64,000 nt of DNA from Lophium mytilinum (lineage: Eukaryota > Ascomycota > Dothideomycetes > Mytilinidiales > Mytilinidiaceae), in the NCBI GenBank assembly GCA_010093605.1, contig MU004197.1:1541039-1605038 (forward strand), in the 5' to 3' direction. Each line of letters opens with the position of its first letter. Positions within the stretch are counted from its first letter, which is position 1. A program made the translations under genes and the position numbers. The notes below the pieces were generated by a model, which was given only the letters and a program-made list of their open reading frames with translations, had not been told where the DNA came from and searched no databases. Below are positions 31,706 to 41,814 of this stretch, one piece after another.

Positions 31706-34102
31706 CTAACAAAACGGTAAACCAGGGCCAAATGCCTCATCTATGACAATATCCGCTGTCCCGAGAATATCATGGAACTGAAAACCATCGGCGAAACCCT
31801 GGAAGTCATCTTCCCCAGGTGTGAAGATGTTCTCATCGGACTGTGACCACTCCGATGGTGGGCCCGAGCGTGCCTGTATCATGGCATACGACATTTGTAG
31901 ACTGTCCTTCGCACTTTGGGCCATATGCCGCTGCAAAGACGTGCCCGCTTCTGTACACTCGGCTTGGCTCAGCGCAATGCTGAGCTTCATATGCAGTCTC
32001 ACGTTCGTTTCACCGGATTGCATCCGCAGAGCTAGCTGCCGACGCGCCTCTCTTACGGCATCGACTAGCATCTTCCGATAGTTTGGGAGAAGTAACTGCG
32101 TGGTAGAACTGGCTCCCGGCTCCTCGGCTTCGATGAGAAGTTCGGAGGTCAGGGCCAAAGATGCGTGGATGATTCGGGATTTGAAGATGCCACTACCAAG
32201 CATGACCAGACGGGAGAATTCCTCGTCTGGAGTGGGGGACAGTAACGCTGTGGCGGCATCGAGGCTTGTCTTCCTGGAGTAGTAGAACATAGGGTTCGTT
32301 CGTGCCCGACTTGCGAAAGGGCGATGTAAGGCAAGCAGGAAGCGACGGACGAAAAGATCTGCGAGGTTTTGCTTGAAGATTGCGCCATCGACTCCGTTTG
32401 ATCTTTTTACGCAAGTGCTGCATTCGCGACATGCGCTGTTGATTACGGAGCTTAAGGCGGGGACTTCGTCGTAGGACGTCTCTGAGCAGATGCCGTTCAT
32501 ACGGCGCAGAATGTTAAGCCGTGCACGTAGGGATCCGAATAAGGAGCGCTGTAGGGAGGTGTCTGTTATCGTTGTTTCTGGGCGCTCCTCGAGGACCCGA
32601 GTGCACTCATCGATGTCCACGTCGTCAACATTCGATGGGGCAACTGTGTCAAAGTCGTCGAATGGAAGAGTTGGCGGTACTCCTGCATCTAATGATGCCT
32701 GCGCGTTCATCTCCATTATAGTAGCCCAGAGTCTTCTCCGTACTTCGCCTTGTCTGCCTCGGGGAAAGCCGCACAATTAGCAACGCTCACACTTACTGTC
32801 AGGATGTTTCGGAGACTCACAGGACGGACATCTTTACAAAATGTTTTGGATCGCGATGAAGACCCATTTGCATGGCTGTATTGATGAGGGTACCAATAGC
32901 GATCCACGTCAAATCTCCACTTATAGCCAGAGTTTGACGAGCAAGAAACAACAGACACTGTACCTGCAGTCCGCTAATGCTCACTCGGTCTTTTTCCAGA
33001 GGCCCCGATAGCCAGTTCTGTGCGGCGTACACCCACTCACATGCCGCCGAGCGTATCTTAGCTATTTCACAAGCCTCACGGTGCAGACTAGATCCGATGG
33101 CTATGACAAGCTGGACTTTGAACTGAAGCGCACCAGCTGCCTCTGATGGGTTTCGCCAATACTCTTCGTACTCATTCCGGAAAGAAGGCATGTGGAGAAT
33201 GCGGAAAGCTGACTCGAAGCGTGAAGTATACAAGTGCGCCATCTGATCCGCAAGGTCCTTCTCTGTTGCAGAAAATATTGGCGCGGGAAATGAGAAGCAC
33301 CTGCTAGGCCGGGTCGTTTTCATGCTTTTGGCAAGAAGTTTGCATTTTTGAAGAGAAGCTCGTATCTCCGCTTTCAAGCACCTGACAACCTCGTCATCGG
33401 TAGAATTACCGCTTTCACTGCTCAGAAACTCTCCTATTTTTTTGAACTTGGATTTTTAGCGGGAGTTTGCAGTTGGAGTATAGGGGACGCTAGGCTTACT
33501 TCATGAGCAGCGTTTGTCCAATGGGTTTGGCCGAACAGTCTAGACTTGTTCAAGGCAAATTGTCTCTTTTGCGGCGAATGAGCTACATTCCCGAGAGACG
33601 AGTTGCTTGGCGGAGGGGATACAAGAGGCGTCTCAATAGCCCTGCCAGTAGCGGTGCTAGAGAATGATTGTTCGAGCGGCCGAGCCAGGTGGTTGAGCTC
33701 GTTCGACTCGTGTATTTCGTTCAAAGCTGGATCTACAGGTTGTGACAACGATGAGTTTCTCCCGTTGTCATGATCTCCGCGAGTATTAAGCGATAGTGGC
33801 GAAGGCCCCGGTTCGAATTGCTGGATTACATTGATACCCCGACTTGAGCTAGACGATGAAAACTGCAGGGGCGTAGTATAAGAGGCTGCCAAAGAAGGCG
33901 CCGCGTTAGGTTCTCCGAGATGCGCAGCAGTATGCACATGGCCAGGGGTATAGATACAGGTATTCTTTGACAAGACACAGTGACTGCAGGGCTCTTTTCG
34001 ATCGCATTTCACCTTACGCCGGCGGCATTCTTGACAGGAACGCGCAGATCGACGACGATATCGCGGAGTTTTCGGGGTGCTCTCTGGGGCGGAGGATATC
34101 AT
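31706..34102 (-). CDS. Zn2Cys6 fungal-specific transcription factor
   Basis: Three exons (34102-33500, 33446-32821, 32753-31706) encode 758 residues. The first acceptor (CCAAG) is the only one that keeps the frame. The binuclear zinc cluster is near the N-terminus: RRRSARSCQECRRRKVKCDR, then KEPCSHCVLSKNTCIYTPG, with all six cysteines in C-x2-C-x6-C-x5-C-x2-C-x6-C spacing. A Ser-rich linker follows. The middle-homology (Fungal_trans) region includes HLYTSRFESAFRILHMPSF, then AMQMGLHRDPKHFVKMSVL and QGEVRRRLWATIMEMNAQAS. The longer upstream frame to 34291 was not used because the cluster normally lies near the N-terminus. It is divergent from the FAD monooxygenase (601 bp apart) and upstream of the MDR oxidoreductase, which makes it a candidate local regulator. 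Confidence 0.9.
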
Positions 34103-34703
34103 GATCTTGCAAGATTCGGAAGACGGATAGCGTGAAAAGCCCTGCACATGCCTAGGGAACCTGAAATCCGGATAGCACAGGAAGATGCAAGGTTGGACAG
34201 CTTGTGGGTTTGCTCGGCCCCGGGGTGCAGGTGTGGTTCTATCAAGCTTGTCGTTTATTCCGTAGTATGTTCTTAACTCCGCTCTAGCCAATCAATCGCT
34301 ATCCCGTCTAGCAGCCCGGCCCCGAGGACCAGACTAACTCGATTCAGACGCATCCTAGTAAAGTGATCCTACACGAGTCAGCAGTGGCTTTCAATGAATC
34401 TGGTGGAAATATGCGCAGATGTTTCCCCAAAAAGCAGTTTTATACAGTACAGTAGCTAAGACACAAACGGCAACGCGAACGATCGTAAAGATAAGACGAA
34501 GGTCTCGAATACGGCCGTCTACGATCTGATTGGTGATAATTGCGAACCGAGGATGACGACTTTAACTCTCTGAATTATGCTATACATACATACCTTAGGC
34601 TCGTATATTTATAATCCTCCAAATGCGATAAGACCTACGTGCATTCCTATTCCATTGAACGAATCGTATTTTCTATAATTGTCCCTTGAAAAAGATATTT
34701 GAT
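34103..34703. promoter_or_regulatory. Shared region between Zn2Cys6 regulator and FAD monooxygenase
   Basis: These 601 bp separate divergent start codons of a regulator and an enzyme. CGG/CCG triplets occur, for example around 34262 (CCGTAGT) and 34512 (ACGGCCGTC), and could be parts of Zn2Cys6 sites; no clean symmetric site was confirmed. The region just before the monooxygenase is AT-rich. Confidence 0.45.
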
Positions 34704-36257
34704 ATGCCAGGCGCAACACCTCCCCTCCTCCGCGTCGCCATCGTTGGTGGTGGCCCAGGGGGCTTAAGCTCCGCAATTGCCCTCTCAAAACTCGAGAATG
34801 TTGAAGTGACCATTTACGAGCAAGCAAGGGAGCTTCGCGAAATCGGGGCTGGTATCCAAATCGGGTATAATTGCTGGAAAGTCCTGGAATTGCTGGGCGC
34901 CGAAGCCGATGTCAAGGGGCACGTGCAAGAGACTATTCTCCAGCGGTAAGACCAAATCCATCTAACGTTTAAAAAGGACTGTAGATTGACAGCTCCAGTA
35001 ACGGGCTGAACGGAGATGTACTGGGTGAACGTACCTCTTTCGCAGTCGAACCGCGCTATCGCGGCCAGCGAGTGAGACGAACGCGCCTCCAAGCTGCGCT
35101 CATTGCGAAGGTTCCGCCGGGAGTTATCAAGTTGCGGAAACGGCTTGCGTCATTGCAGAACATCGAAGGAGGAGGAACTCGGCTTGTCTTCGAGGATGGC
35201 GAAGAGGTCGTCGCTGATCTGGTTATCGGAGGAGATGGAATTCGATCAGTGCGCTTTCCTATACACTGCTGTTTCGTTGCTAATGGTGCAATGCTAGGCC
35301 GTTCGTGCGAATGTCTTCCCTGAACATGCGATCAAATTTACCGGTAAGTTCTCTCATTTTCGCCATTGTGCTACTATTTATGCGCGTGCAAATAGGGAGA
35401 ACAATATGGAGAGTGATTATCCCAAAATCTCTCATTGTCGACATCCCCGAGATGACTGTCTCGACGGCCTGGTGGCATGGCCCTGCCGGGCATTTCTACA
35501 ACTGCTTGGTTGATGATCCTAGCGAAACGCCAGAAGATAAGCAAATGTGGGAGATAGCAGTGCATAACGTTGTCCCCGCTGCGACAGTCAAGGAGAAGAG
35601 ATTTAGCTGGGGCATACCCGCGACTAATGAGAGAGTTGAATCCCATTTCACTGAGTATGATTCAAGAGTACGGAAAGCGCTCTCTAGGGTGCCAGAGGGA
35701 CAATGGAAAGAGTTCTCGTCATTTTCGGGACCCAGACTGGAGAAAGTCGTGGCTTGGGATAAGGTTGTGCTGATCGGCGATGCGAGCCATCCTCTAACTG
35801 GTAAGATTTCCTCTCCATTTGTTTACGGTGGAGGCTAAAACGATTGAATCAGGTGCATTTGGATCAGGCGCAGCGTTCGCCATGCAAGATAGCTGGATCC
35901 TGGCTCAAGCCATTGATTACACCCGCTCTTCCTCTCAACCACTTGCCTCTGCGCTTGCGACATTCGACTCTATTCGCTCGCCGTACTACCTCAGAATGTT
36001 CGTTTTCAATCTCTTTTTCTTCATTATGGTACTCATTCCCTAACTAATATTTGTGGCAATCAAGGTATGAACATCTCGACCAGCAAGCAAAGAATGTTCA
36101 AGACGCAAAGATCAAGCATCCAGGGCAGACATTTGAAGAAAGTCTGGACGTGAAAGTAAAGACATTCGGCGGAGGACCAGATAACCTTTCATGGATATAT
36201 GGTTTAAATATCAAGGAAGTATGGGAAGACTTCGTGAAAACGAGCAAGGGCGAGTAA
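34704..36257 (+). CDS. FAD-dependent aromatic monooxygenase (salicylate hydroxylase-like)
   Basis: Six exons (34704-34945, 34993-35248, 35298-35343, 35396-35800, 35853-35997, 36065-36257) encode 428 residues; all phases join. The N-terminal dinucleotide-binding motif is RVAIVGGGPGGLSSAIALSK, followed by the acidic ribose-binding YEQARELREIGAGIQIG. The middle has RRTRLQAALIAKVP and the conserved VADLVIGGDGIRS. The second FAD motif is DKVVLIGDASHPLTGAFGSG, then AFAMQDSWILAQAID. This is the class A flavoprotein hydroxylase pattern of salicylate or 6-hydroxynicotinate hydroxylases, which use NAD(P)H and oxygen to hydroxylate aromatic rings. The substrate is not determinable. The neighbouring regulator and reductase suggest an aromatic catabolism or small metabolite cluster. 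Confidence 0.9.
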
Positions 36258-37095
36258 CACCGTTTCCATGAGACTGGATACAAGAAGAGATTAGACTCGA
36301 AGCATGTCGGATGTAGAGTGTTTTGCAAAAAGCTCAAGGAAACTCTCCGAAATTTGAAGGTGAAGGAATCAAATAAGTAACGCGTTTTAGGTCGCTTTTG
36401 ACGGCAACAAGGTTACGGAACTTTGACCTCTGATGCAAAAGTTGTCTGATCAAAAGGTGTTACAGTCTTACTGCCTCCTCCATCGCTGAGAGTCCCTGTG
36501 ATGCTGTTCTCAAGCGACGGTAGGAGGCTCGTCGTCGGAAGAAGCCTGACACGGTTTTGCGGCGCTTTTGCGCCCAGGTTGATGGTACTTCGAAGGGACC
36601 CTAATTTGCCGACGCTCCAAGGGCTTGATAGACGCAATAGCGATATTTAGTCTGCTGCATAGTCAGGAGCATCGATGGATCTCGAGGATGATGGTACCAA
36701 GTGCAAGTTGCGCTGTGGACATGATGGGGCGAGGCTGTGGAACCGTAGTTCGCATGCAGTAAGGCCAGCGTCACCGGAAGCGGTTAGGCTGGGAAGCGTG
36801 ACTTGTTCTTCGACTTCAGCTCATGCCCACAGCCACAACGGAGTCACCGCGAGGCACAGTAAAGGCAGGTAGGTAGCAGCAATGATGACTCCAAAAAGTG
36901 CGGGAAGCAACCCTCGTCGTGTAGTTGACATTTCTTTGCCTTATTTCTTCAGTGTCATCAAGATTTCACCCAAACTTGGCGGCCATTGAAAAGCAGAGTT
37001 GAAGCGCTGCAAACTCGACATTCCAACTTATAACACTACTCGCTGCATCACCATTTCACTTTCGCTCTAAAGTCCGTCAGAACAGAACCTCGACC
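36258..37095. other. Intergenic upstream of GNAT gene
   Basis: No supported gene is seen. The only ATGs that could supply a start to the GNAT gene are near 36881-36886, followed by no strong splice donor. The frame directly upstream of the GNAT open frame is open back to 37003 without an ATG. Confidence 0.45.
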
Positions 37096-37617
37096 GTGTA
37101 TATCAAGACCGCCCGACTCGAGATCCGCGAGTTTACTCTCGACGACGTCCGCTCTTACTACAAGCTGGAATCCATCCCATCCGTCGCCCGCTACCAGTAC
37201 AATGCCGAGCGCACCATGGAGGAATCCAAAGAACAAGTTGGCAACGCCATCGAAGCCCAAACCGTTACGCCGCGGAAGATGTACGAGCTTGCCGTAACGC
37301 AAGAGGAGCGCTTTATCGGACGAATCGGCGCTTTCGTAAAGGATGGTCATGCCGACATCTGGTACTCTTTTATGCCTGCCGTGCAAGGCAAGGGCTTTGC
37401 GACGGAAGCCGTGGAGGCGTTTCTTCCCGAGCTAGGGGACGGCCTGACGCTCGAGATTGAATGCGATCCGCGGAACGAGTTGAGCCGGAAGCTGGGCCTA
37501 CGGTTGGGATTCAAAGAGATGGGACGGGTCGAAAAGGTTGAGTTCTGCAAGGGGGAGTGGGTGGATTCGTTGGTGATGCAAAGAGTGATCCCGAAGGCTG
37601 AAATGGAGGAAAGATAG
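37096..37617 (+). CDS. GNAT acetyltransferase (RimJ/RimL type), start not resolved
   Basis: The visible 173 residues begin VYIKTARLEIREFTLDDVRS, the usual start of a RimJ/RimL-like N-acetyltransferase. The acetyl-CoA loop is VQGKGFATEAVEAFLPE (Q/R-x-x-G-x-G/A type), preceded by GRIGAFVKDGHADIWYSFMP and followed by NELSRKLGLRLGFKEMGRV. The protein is complete at the C-terminus. However, the first codon here is GTG, and no in-frame ATG exists back to a stop at 37000. Either a short 5' exon lies upstream (an acceptor at ...CAGAACAG just before AACCTCGACC would fit), or the start codon has been lost. The acceptor molecule is unknown. Confidence 0.78.
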   Translation: MYIKTARLEIREFTLDDVRSYYKLESIPSVARYQYNAERTMEESKEQVGNAIEAQTVTPRKMYELAVTQEERFIGRIGAFVKDGHADIWYSFMPAVQGKGFATEAVEAFLPELGDGLTLEIECDPRNELSRKLGLRLGFKEMGRVEKVEFCKGEWVDSLVMQRVIPKAEMEER

Positions 37618-38663
37618 CCAAGAAGACGAGCACACTATTAGGCCATAAGCACCCCGGCTGTCACGAATTAGCTCCGCCAGAAGTTATTGTAATTGCCACT
37701 GTGTCTCTGGCTTTTACATTATATTTAGCGTTTCAAAAGTCTATTAGTGTGTTCCAATACAGTCGCGAGAAGTACCCATACTTTCTTTTTGGTATTGTAA
37801 TCTGCACATTTCCATACACAATCATGGAATGTCTCAATCTCGTTGATTCTTCATAAACTGCCTCTACCGTTCAAGTCTCCGCAACCCCATATCTTCCTCC
37901 AATACCCTCGGACGCTCCTAGCAAACTCATTATACCTTCATCGACGTGGCGGGCGATGAGCATGGCCCGAACGATCATGCAGCAAATCAACAAGCCCACA
38001 CGCATGCCTGTCTGCCTCTTTATGGTCCTCGACTACGCGCCCGCAGCCGCCGCTCGTCTCATCCACTCGACACTCCTCCGGGCTTGTCAGAGGCGAAGCG
38101 TTGTATCAGACCCTTGAGCTATTTAGAGACGACAAGTCGCCGAGCCCGCACTTAGATTCCAGCAATTCGCAGAGCCGTCACGGGACTGCCGATAGCAAGG
38201 ATGGATATCGAACGGGCAATGCCAATCAAGGAAGTCACGTGAAGAACTCGTGATGCGTCTGTGCAACAGTTTCTCACGTCTGTGGGGTATATAGAAGCCC
38301 ATTGCGCAGATGCTGCAGTCACAGAGGCGGGCCCAACGGCCAAGGATCAAGAACCAAAAGATGCACAAACACACTTTGAATGGTCTGGCGAGACCTTTGT
38401 GCAGAAAAGCCGGTATTCAACGCATGATGGAGGAGTGGTGTGTCTGCGGGATAAAAGCTGACGCACCCGATTGTGCCATGGAGCGGAACGCGTGTGCGGT
38501 CCCTTCAGGATATGGGAGTACTGATCATCATCATTTTCCCACAGTGGTGAAGGATTACTGGTGCCTGTCTTGCTCCACGTAGCACATCCCAGCTCATGAA
38601 AAGCAGCACTGCTAGATTCAGATCAGTGGTAGAACAAAAGGAGCACATCTTGAACGATGACTC
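37618..38663. other. Intergenic region with weak coding signals
   Basis: Apart from the small Cys-rich frame annotated separately, I see only short overlapping open frames. One plus-strand frame (about 38045-38250) reads as a plausible hydrophilic peptide (LYQTLELFRDDKSPSPHL) but has no ATG, so it may be a gene remnant. Confidence 0.35.
38310..38582 (+). CDS. Possible small Cys/His-rich protein
   Basis: This 90-codon frame starts with ATG. Its second half has a metal-site-like spacing: EEWCVCGIKADAPDC, then NACAV, a His cluster (STDHHHFP) and a final WCLSC three residues before the stop. The pattern W-C-x-C...C...C...W-C-x2-C resembles the Cys modules of the gene at 23748. The first 40 residues are basic and look non-coding, so the true gene may be shorter, spliced or decayed. 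No function can be stated. Confidence 0.35.
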   Translation: MLQSQRRAQRPRIKNQKMHKHTLNGLARPLCRKAGIQRMMEEWCVCGIKADAPDCAMERNACAVPSGYGSTDHHHFPTVVKDYWCLSCST

Positions 38664-39110
38664 TCACAGATCATCCTCAACATCGTAAGTCCTTCGCCAA
38701 TATCTCCAGATCCATCGTACTCCTGCTGGTATTGTTTTGCAAACGTCCTCCGTCACCACAACGCCGCTCTGTGGCTCTTGGATGGTGAGGACCGTACTTT
38801 TGAACCCCTCCGCCGCTGGAGTTCCGCCATTAAACTCACCAAACGCCGTGGTTTGAGCGCTCCCACATGACCAACACCGTAAAGGCGGAGGAGACACGAT
38901 GTTGATCGCGAATTTCTCCGCCTCTACGCCCGAAGCATCAGTCCTTCGAGCACGGTCGTTGATCCTTCGGAAAAACTCCTCCAGGTCGCCAGCTTCCCCC
39001 TCTGCCGAATGTTCCATGGTTTGTGATGGATCTTTTATAGGTCGACTAAGGGCTGAATCCGAGGTGCACGTGGGCTCTGCTGACCTGGCTTCATCCCACC
39101 AAGAAGACAT
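38664..39110 (-). CDS. Hypothetical protein, 148 residues
   Basis: The single open frame is counted from the ATG at 39110 (MSSWWDEARSAEPTC); the frame is open further upstream to 39236. The composition is plausible for a protein, with an acidic helical stretch (EGEAGDLEEFFRRINDRARR), one CWSC motif (PPLRCWSCGSAQ) and a basic, Trp-rich C-terminus (AGVRWIWRYWRRTYDVEDDL). I recognise no family. It sits in a gene-poor zone next to the repeat island, where gene decay is common. It could be a real lineage-specific gene or a chance frame. Confidence 0.42.
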   Translation of the reverse strand: MSSWWDEARSAEPTCTSDSALSRPIKDPSQTMEHSAEGEAGDLEEFFRRINDRARRTDASGVEAEKFAINIVSPPPLRCWSCGSAQTTAFGEFNGGTPAAEGFKSTVLTIQEPQSGVVVTEDVCKTIPAGVRWIWRYWRRTYDVEDDL

Positions 39111-39852
39111 AGGGCACGTGGGAGATGTGCTGGAGAAGTAGAGATCTCGGTTCTGATATCTCGTGACTCCTACGTGAGAGCAGTGATGGGGGAGTATAAG
39201 ATCCTTCGTCGACTGGAGGGTTTTGGTTTCCTGCAAGGAAGTTGGAACGGAGGTTCAAGAACAGGATTTAGAGGCCTTTATGTGGTGGCTTGTGAGCAAT
39301 CATCATCAATACAAACATCGATGGCTGCAGCGGAGTGGATTGGGCTTTCGCCGGATCAACTCTTTACGGAAGCTAGTGACATGGAGTGTCTGTTCTGGCA
39401 CCCTTAGCACCCGACTCTCCCATCGCCCCAGGGCCTTCGTTTTGTTGATGATAGAGCGAGTGCACATCTCTGAAGAAAGGATGTCGAGTTGGACTAGGGC
39501 AGTTATATACTGCCCGGAGAACGAGATTTAGGAGGTGTCAGGTGACCATCCGTGAGTCACCTGATTACGGCAGCAGTGCTGGCCATGGCGGCCCAGGTTG
39601 TGCGCAGAGAGTGCGTGGAGAGTGCGTGTAGACAAAATGGCTGGACATACTCCAAAGTCCGACTTGGTGCCAGCACAAGACAGCATAGACAGATCAGCGA
39701 ACGACGATTATGACGCTGTCTTTTAGGATGAGTACACCACGTTCTGCCCGGGGTTCATTCCTCCACCATCCCATCTCATACGGAAATCTCCATTGTTTTC
39801 CCCTCGTAAAAGCCGATTATCGGATACTATCAAACTCTCAGACTTCTCAGGA
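39111..39852. other. Intergenic at the edge of the repeat island
   Basis: No gene is supported. Base composition is still normal, with ordinary CpA/TpG content, so the DNA here has not been affected by RIP. A plus-strand frame of 102 codons (39223-39531) shows no resemblance. Confidence 0.4.
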
Positions 39853-40066
39853 ATGACCACTCACCCAAACAAAAGCCTCCAAGAGATCCCCCCAAAATCC
39901 TAACTCTCGCGGCCCCCAGCGTACAAGGGTCTGGGTATGCCATCTCTGCGGAAAAACCATAGGCAAATGGAGCCCGTGTCGCCATTGTAGGCATCACCGT
40001 TGCCAAGAGTGTGAATGTATAGGCTTGAAGCCTTGGAACTTTCCTTTGGGAGAGGGGGTAAGGTGA
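39853..40066 (+). pseudogene. Frameshifted Cys/His-module gene next to RIP island
   Basis: An ATG at 39853 opens MTTHPNKSLQEIPPKS and then stops. One base out of register, a frame open to 40066 encodes RTRVWVCHLCGKTIGKWSPC followed by RHCRHHRCQECECIGLKPW. It repeats the module of the gene at 23748: W-x-C-x2-C...C-x2-C-x-H-x-R-C-x2-C. The zinc-module frame itself has no ATG. A one-base change in the C6 run near 39888-39893 would explain the break; an unseen upstream exon is the alternative. The final codons overlap a GTAAGG donor-like sequence. The module is clear, but the gene is probably broken. Confidence 0.5.
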
Positions 40067-40219
40067 AAGCGGGGGGATGATGGATGAAGAGTGAAGGTTA
40101 TTGTAGCGTAGGGCTAGAATAACTAAGGTTTTAGGAGATACTTATGTCAATTTAGAACGTATAAAGGGCGTGTACACGTTTGGACGATAAGACAAGGGGA
40201 AGCAAAAGAGTAAAAGAAA

Positions 40220-40324
40220 GGCCGGTGCTAGGTGTACAACCCCTTTTTGCTGCTTATACGAAGGATTTTTGCTGCCCGTACGACCACCCCCCTAGCAGAC
40301 CTTTCACCGCGTTTTAATTGGCTT
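40220..40324 (+). repeat. Left terminal inverted repeat, not RIP-mutated
   Basis: This 105-bp arm keeps its CpA and TpG sites, for example in GTGTACAA, TGCTGCTTATACG and TGCTGCCCGTACGACC. It is the reference state for the mutated right arm. Confidence 0.88.
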
Positions 40325-40735
40325 GGAGGGCTTAGGGCTTCCTCCAGGCCTTTACTATCTACACGTGCAGCCTTCCCGTTTTATCTATAGTTTTCCTATC
40401 TAGTGTACCTACGTGCCTATTAGCCTAGGGGAATGCCTAATCTATCTATTTTACATCTAATAGTAACCCTCTTTCTATTACCGCCGGCCTATAAGTACTA
40501 TATAAAGTTATATACTTATTAAAATCCTTATTAGCTATCTAATAAGCTGCCTTATACTATTAGCCTATTAATTGCGCTGTACTTTCTATAACAGGCCGGA
40601 AACCCCGTACCTACGCTTCTAGTAGCGTCGCTTAAGGTCTGCCTTAGTATTTAGACGTCCATTCTTAGTAAGGCCGCGGGTAGTTAAGGTTTTAGGTAAA
40701 TCTTCTATAGCTTTAGAGGAGTTAGGCCTTTAAGT

Positions 40736-40840
40736 AAGCTAATTAAAACGCGGTAAAAGGTCTACTAGAGGGGTAGTTATATAGGTAGTAAAAATCCATT
40801 ATATAAGTAGTAAAAAGGGGTTATATACCTAGCACCGGCT
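40736..40840 (-). repeat. Right terminal inverted repeat, RIP-mutated
   Basis: In reverse complement this arm reads as the left arm with G-to-A and C-to-T changes only (for example GTATATAA, TACTACTTATATAA), plus one transversion. Confidence 0.88.
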
Positions 40841-40883
40841 AAAAGAAAAGGTTAGTTAAGATTTAAACCTAATATCTTTTACT

Positions 40884-41037
40884 CTAGGCCCTAAGATGTA
40901 ATTACTATAGCGTATATAGTATAGGCGGAGGTTCTATAGACTTCTCTAGAGTATAGTAATATTTTATAGTCTAGGCCCTAAGATATAATTACTATAGTAT
41001 ATATAGTATAGGCGGAGGTTCTATAGACTTCTCTAGA
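40884..41037. repeat. 87-bp tandem duplication
   Basis: A segment beginning CTAGGCCCTAAGAT at 40884 recurs at 40971 with a period of 87 bp. The copies share TATAGTATAGGCGGAGGTTC, then TATAGACTTCTCTAGA, and differ by a few transitions. The second copy is incomplete. It lies just right of the MITE. Confidence 0.8.
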
Positions 41038-41630
41038 CTATAGAAATAGACTAGCTAACTAACTAGACTACTTATAGGTTAATTTAATAGTAAGTAAATT
41101 AAACTAAAATATAGGGGAGAAATAAGTATATACCCTCTAATTTCTCTATATACGCCCTCTAATTCCTCTATATATACCCCCCTATTATCTAATCTTCTAA
41201 TTAGCCTAGAGGGCTTAAATTACTACTTTAGCGCTTAAAATAGTAAGGCTATATAGCCTTTCTATTTTATTATATATTTTTACTATTTCTATAAGGCTAT
41301 ATATATAGGCTAGCTATATATAAGGCCTTATATAAAGCTATATATAAGGCTATAGTTATAGTAAAACTATATAGTATATCTATTTTACTATATATACTTT
41401 CTATTTTCTATATATATAGGCTATTATATTACTATATATATATCTATATACCTAGAAGTATACTAAAATAGTTAGATTCTTACCTTATTATAGCCTCTCT
41501 ATATTAAACCTAGCCCCCCTATATTACTACCGCACCTTCTTAGCTATTCTAATCTATTAACCCCTTTATATACTAATTATATAATACTATCTAATAATAG
41601 AGCTCTTTAATAGAAAGTAGTATAGGCGCT

Positions 41631-41678
41631 ACCTAAGGCTAAGAAGCTAGCTAAGGCTAAGAAGCTAGCTAAGGCTTA
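41631..41678. repeat. Short tandem repeat, about 18-bp unit
   Basis: The unit CTAAGGCTAAGAAGCTAG occurs two full times plus a partial copy. It lies in the part of the island assigned to the MULE relic or its flank. Confidence 0.6.
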
Positions 41679-41770
41679 GAATAAGTACTATCTTAGTAAT
41701 CTATAACTACTCTCTTCTTTCTTAGTACTTTATTCTTTAAACTAAGAGGCCGGCTATACTTCTTAGGTAT

Positions 41771-41814
41771 AGTAATAGATGTAGTAATAGATATAGTAAT
41801 AGATATAGTAATAG
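41771..41814. repeat. 12-bp tandem repeat (AGTAATAGATAT)
   Basis: Nearly four copies of AGTAATAGATAT with single-base variation lie head to tail. Confidence 0.65.

Larger units (their letters stand above)
40220..40840. mobile_element. 621-bp non-autonomous TIR DNA transposon
   Basis: The element has 105-bp terminal inverted repeats (40220-40324 and 40736-40840), starting GGCCGGTGCTAGGTGTACAA on the left and ending AGCACCGGCT on the right. It is flanked by an exact 8-bp duplication AAAAGAAA (40212-40219 and 40841-40848), 9 bp if the preceding T is counted. About 18 positions differ between the arms; all but one are G-to-A or C-to-T changes, always with the mutated base in the right arm. The short length and lack of coding suggest a MITE. 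TIR and duplication size suit Mutator-like or hAT elements. It spans the point where RIP begins. Confidence 0.88.

Noticed and set aside
34103-34291. N-terminal extension of the Zn2Cys6 factor to 34291
   Set aside because: The added residues lack conservation features, and the binuclear cluster normally lies close to the N-terminus; the ATG at 34102 is preferred.
39223-39531. Plus-strand frame of 102 codons near the repeat island
   Set aside because: It has no recognisable domain, its composition is atypical, and it has overlapping alternatives in another frame.
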